A stretch of DNA of 9,204 nucleotides, from positions 1 through 9,204 of the forward strand of contig JAGCAV010000385.1 in assembly GCA_017652545.1 (NCBI GenBank). The letters are read 5' to 3'. Under the pieces are notes generated by a model. It saw nothing but the letters and a program-made list of their open reading frames with translations, searched no databases and was not told where the DNA came from. The translations under genes were made by a program, and so were the position numbers. Of this stretch, positions 7,390 through 9,204 are shown one piece after another (the first letter of the stretch is position 1; each line of letters starts with the position of its first letter). The DNA comes from Lachnospiraceae bacterium (GTDB taxonomy: Bacteria > Bacillota_A > Clostridia > Lachnospirales > Lachnospiraceae).

Positions 7390-8892
7390 TTACACATCGA
7401 TATTCAGGTTCTCAGCGATCTTTTCCAGGAGAGGCATGAACTGGTCGGCAAGCTCTTCAAAGCTGAAGGAACTGATATCAAGTACGGTTCCGGAAGGTGC
7501 CTCGACGTCGGCTTCCCCGGACGTCTTCAGATCCAGTGCTATACCGGACAGGGCATCATATGTCATCTCCTCCATACCGGTCAGCTGCAGCTTATGGCTG
7601 GATCCTCCCGTGCCGTCATCTGTCACTGTCAGCGCCAGCATCATCGGATTCATGGTCACGACAAGGGTCCCGTAAGGTACACCAAGCAGAGATCTTCTGG
7701 TCAGATCCCAGTTGTAGACGGCCCGGAACAAAGTCTCTCCGGACGAGGTCACATACATCGTCCCCTCTTTGCTTTGTGCGCTTCCTGTGTCTGTATGATA
7801 CAGCGCAACACTCTCAATGCCGTCAGAGAAATACAGGCAGGAGTCACGTCCGGACTCGATCGCCACACTCTCAAAGTCAAAGAAAGGCGTCTCCTCTTCC
7901 CCTTCCAGCGCGGCAAACCGGATCAGAAGCGGGATCTGTACCGCGCCTTCCTCCGCCGGAACCGCAAGACTGAGCCTGAAGAAACTTGTTCCTTCCTCTT
8001 CCTGCGCCAGTGACCCGGCGGCTTCCCTGAGCACATCCGGCAGATCCCGGAAGAAGGCAGTCAGGTTGTCCGCCGCTTCGTCAGCTGCCGAGCGGTTATC
8101 GTCCAGGTATTCTTCTTCTGATTCACTGCCGCTTTCCGCAGCGCCTGCCAGTTCGCTGATATCCGAATACATATTGTAATAGGACGAGTCAGTGATCAGG
8201 CTTCCAAGCGACCTGATGTAATCGGCGAGTTTTTCAACGACACCTGCCAGTTTTTCATCCCCGTCGATCTGGTCTGCCAGCTGTTCAAAGAACGCGCCAA
8301 GCTGGTGCGCGTCCGGTTCATAGACGGCCAGCATGCCCTGCGCTTCCCTGCCCAGTTTTTCCAGGTTCACCTGTACGTCCGGTTCGATCTTCATGTTGTT
8401 CTGAAGATGCTCGCCTATCATGCTCACGTAAGGTGCCAGTGCTTCTTCCAGTTCTCCTGCCTCAAATCCCGGTCCGTCCAAAAACTGAGGCAGTATGTCA
8501 CTGACCGGCTGACCGTCCTGTGTCTGGAAAACCGATCCCAGAAGCTCTGCAATTCCCTCTCCGCTCACTTCGTAGCGATGCTCATCCAGATTGGGGAACG
8601 AAAACGCCAGCCCCGCCTCTGAGAACTGCAGCAGTGTTTTGAGCAGACTATTTCCGGCAAAGCGGATCTCAAAATTCAGAATACCGCCGTCTTCCCGTCC
8701 GCTTCCCGCCAGTTCGATGAAACTGTCATTCAGCAGGCTGTTCACCATCTCCGCCTCTTCGCTGCCCTGCACTCTGCCTTCCAGGCGTACCGTAAAGCCC
8801 TTTTCGGCAGCCATGCCGGCTGTCGCCATGCTGCCTGCCAGCAGCAAAGCTGTCATCAGCATACACAGCAGCTTATGCAATCCCTTTTTCAT
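7390..8892 (-). CDS. Secreted acidic protein of unknown function
   Basis: I do not recognise a family for this 500-residue protein. It has a clear Sec signal peptide: KKGLHK at the N-terminus, a hydrophobic core LLCMLMTALLLAG (8-20) and a likely cleavage near residues 25-29 (ATAGMAAEK). No Cys lies at a lipobox position, no LPXTG motif or C-terminal membrane anchor is visible, so it is probably released or held non-covalently in the wall. Residues 31-110 and 300-440 look beta-rich; residues 140-300 look helical, with an acidic low-complexity stretch SGSESEEEYLDDNRSAADEA around 254-273. Only two Cys occur (10 and 352). The C-terminus LEKIAENLNIDV is amphipathic. The ATG at 8890-8892 follows AGGAGG at nine bases, a strong start. 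The gene ends 13 bases before the next promoter region, with no terminator seen, so some read-through into the 84-residue gene is possible. Confidence 0.85.
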   Translation of the reverse strand: MKKGLHKLLCMLMTALLLAGSMATAGMAAEKGFTVRLEGRVQGSEEAEMVNSLLNDSFIELAGSGREDGGILNFEIRFAGNSLLKTLLQFSEAGLAFSFPNLDEHRYEVSGEGIAELLGSVFQTQDGQPVSDILPQFLDGPGFEAGELEEALAPYVSMIGEHLQNNMKIEPDVQVNLEKLGREAQGMLAVYEPDAHQLGAFFEQLADQIDGDEKLAGVVEKLADYIRSLGSLITDSSYYNMYSDISELAGAAESGSESEEEYLDDNRSAADEAADNLTAFFRDLPDVLREAAGSLAQEEEGTSFFRLSLAVPAEEGAVQIPLLIRFAALEGEEETPFFDFESVAIESGRDSCLYFSDGIESVALYHTDTGSAQSKEGTMYVTSSGETLFRAVYNWDLTRRSLLGVPYGTLVVTMNPMMLALTVTDDGTGGSSHKLQLTGMEEMTYDALSGIALDLKTSGEADVEAPSGTVLDISSFSFEELADQFMPLLEKIAENLNIDV

Positions 8893-8975
8893 CCGTGCAT
8901 TCCTCCTGTCTCATTAATCACAATATGATGATCTTCGCTTCAACAGACTTTGTCCACAACTGATGCTTGATCAAT

Positions 8976-9005
8976 CCAAACCGTTTGGGAACTGATATGA
9001 TTATA
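8976..9005 (-). promoter_or_regulatory. Possible promoter and operator of the secreted-protein gene
   Basis: TATAAT on the minus strand (9000-9005) lies in AT-rich sequence but has no good -35 box. The predicted start is near 8993, about 100 bases before the gene. A perfect inverted repeat, CCAAAC and GTTTGG around one base (8976-8988), follows at about +5 to +17 and could be an operator. The rest of the 190-base gap holds no other feature I can support. Confidence 0.4.
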
Positions 9006-9054
9006 GTACACACATATCTGATATATATAAAGGATAGGTTAAGATTCATTGCGT

Positions 9055-9083
9055 AAAAAATGACATCTTCACCGGTCCGTCAT
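9055..9083 (-). terminator. Weak terminator after the right-edge gene
   Basis: On the minus strand ATGAC (9079-9083) can pair with GTCAT (9060-9064), followed by a run of T (9055-9060). The stem is only five base pairs and the loop is 14 bases, so the call is weak. Its position at the stop codon of the partial gene supports it. Confidence 0.35.
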
Positions 9084-9204
9084 CATCTGTTCCCCATGAC
9101 CGGACGGGTCATGGTCAGTTTTGCATGATTTTTCCATCCTCCCTGAATGGGTTCCAGTGTGATCATGATCCTGCTGATCCTGCCTGAGAACGCCCAGCCG
9201 GACA
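9083..9204 (-). CDS. C-terminal end of an unidentified protein (runs off the right edge)
   Basis: An open frame enters from the right edge and ends at TGA (9083-9085), giving 39 residues that include FSGRISRIMITLEPIQGGW and end TRPVMGNR. The composition is protein-like (alternating hydrophobic residues, then a basic tail), and a T run with a weak hairpin follows the stop. The (F)xGxIxxIxIxLEP pattern loosely recalls the C-terminal strand of arylsulfatase-type proteins, but the fragment is too short to assign. A second minus-strand frame is also open here but has an unlikely His/Asp/Gln-rich composition. Confidence 0.45.
   Translation of the reverse strand, partial: SGWAFSGRISRIMITLEPIQGGWKNHAKLTMTRPVMGNR

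Noticed and set aside
9059..9127. 22-codon plus-strand frame beginning ATGACATCTTC
   Set aside because: No ribosome binding site, and it overlaps the more protein-like minus-strand partial gene.

Overview
This window looks like chromosomal DNA of a Gram-positive, low-to-mid GC Clostridia bacterium, most likely of the Lachnospiraceae type. The grounds are the elongation factor G and EF-Tu N-terminal sequences (for example the HCNIGTIG stretch of EF-Tu and the short insert before the G3 motif of EF-G), strong AGGAGG ribosome binding sites, canonical sigma-A type promoters, and a secreted and surface protein set without outer-membrane features. Species assignment is an inference from recalled family sequences.

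Left part (1-3710, minus strand): the streptomycin (str) operon, in transcription order rpsL (S12), rpsG (S7), fusA (EF-G) and the start of tuf (EF-Tu, cut by the window edge). It starts from a promoter with perfect consensus hexamers (TTGACA, 17 bp, TATAAT) at 3650-3678. The predicted mRNA has a stem-loop at its very 5' end. The 212-base rpsL-rpsG spacer is unusually long and holds at least three hairpins. tuf has its own internal promoter (200-228) downstream of a hairpin. rpoC, the usual upstream neighbour in Firmicutes, is absent.

Middle part (3672-4711, plus strand): a divergent gene for a VanZ-family membrane protein with a long hydrophilic C-terminal tail: a charged coiled-coil-like stretch, then a tandemly repeated Pro/Tyr-rich 16-residue unit. 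Its predicted promoter overlaps the str promoter so that the two -35 hexamers occupy the same bases. The gene ends at a symmetrical hairpin terminator shared with the convergent next gene.

Right part (4713-9204, minus strand): a 720-residue fusion of a polysaccharide pyruvyl transferase domain, a two-cluster 4Fe-4S ferredoxin domain and an FrhB/FdhB-like domain, probably acting on cell-surface polysaccharide. It has a -10 box placed so that transcription would begin at the start codon. Next come an 84-residue protein of unknown function behind a promoter with a 10-bp inverted repeat at the predicted start site, a 500-residue secreted acidic protein of unknown function, and the last codons of a gene that runs off the right edge.

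The str operon serves translation. The VanZ-like protein, the pyruvyl transferase fusion and the secreted protein all point to the cell envelope, but nothing in the sequence links them into one pathway. I found no tRNA, rRNA, CRISPR array, insertion sequence or phage gene. The most interesting signals are regulatory: the interlocked divergent promoters, the structured rpsL-rpsG spacer, the possible leaderless start and the two promoter-proximal inverted repeats.
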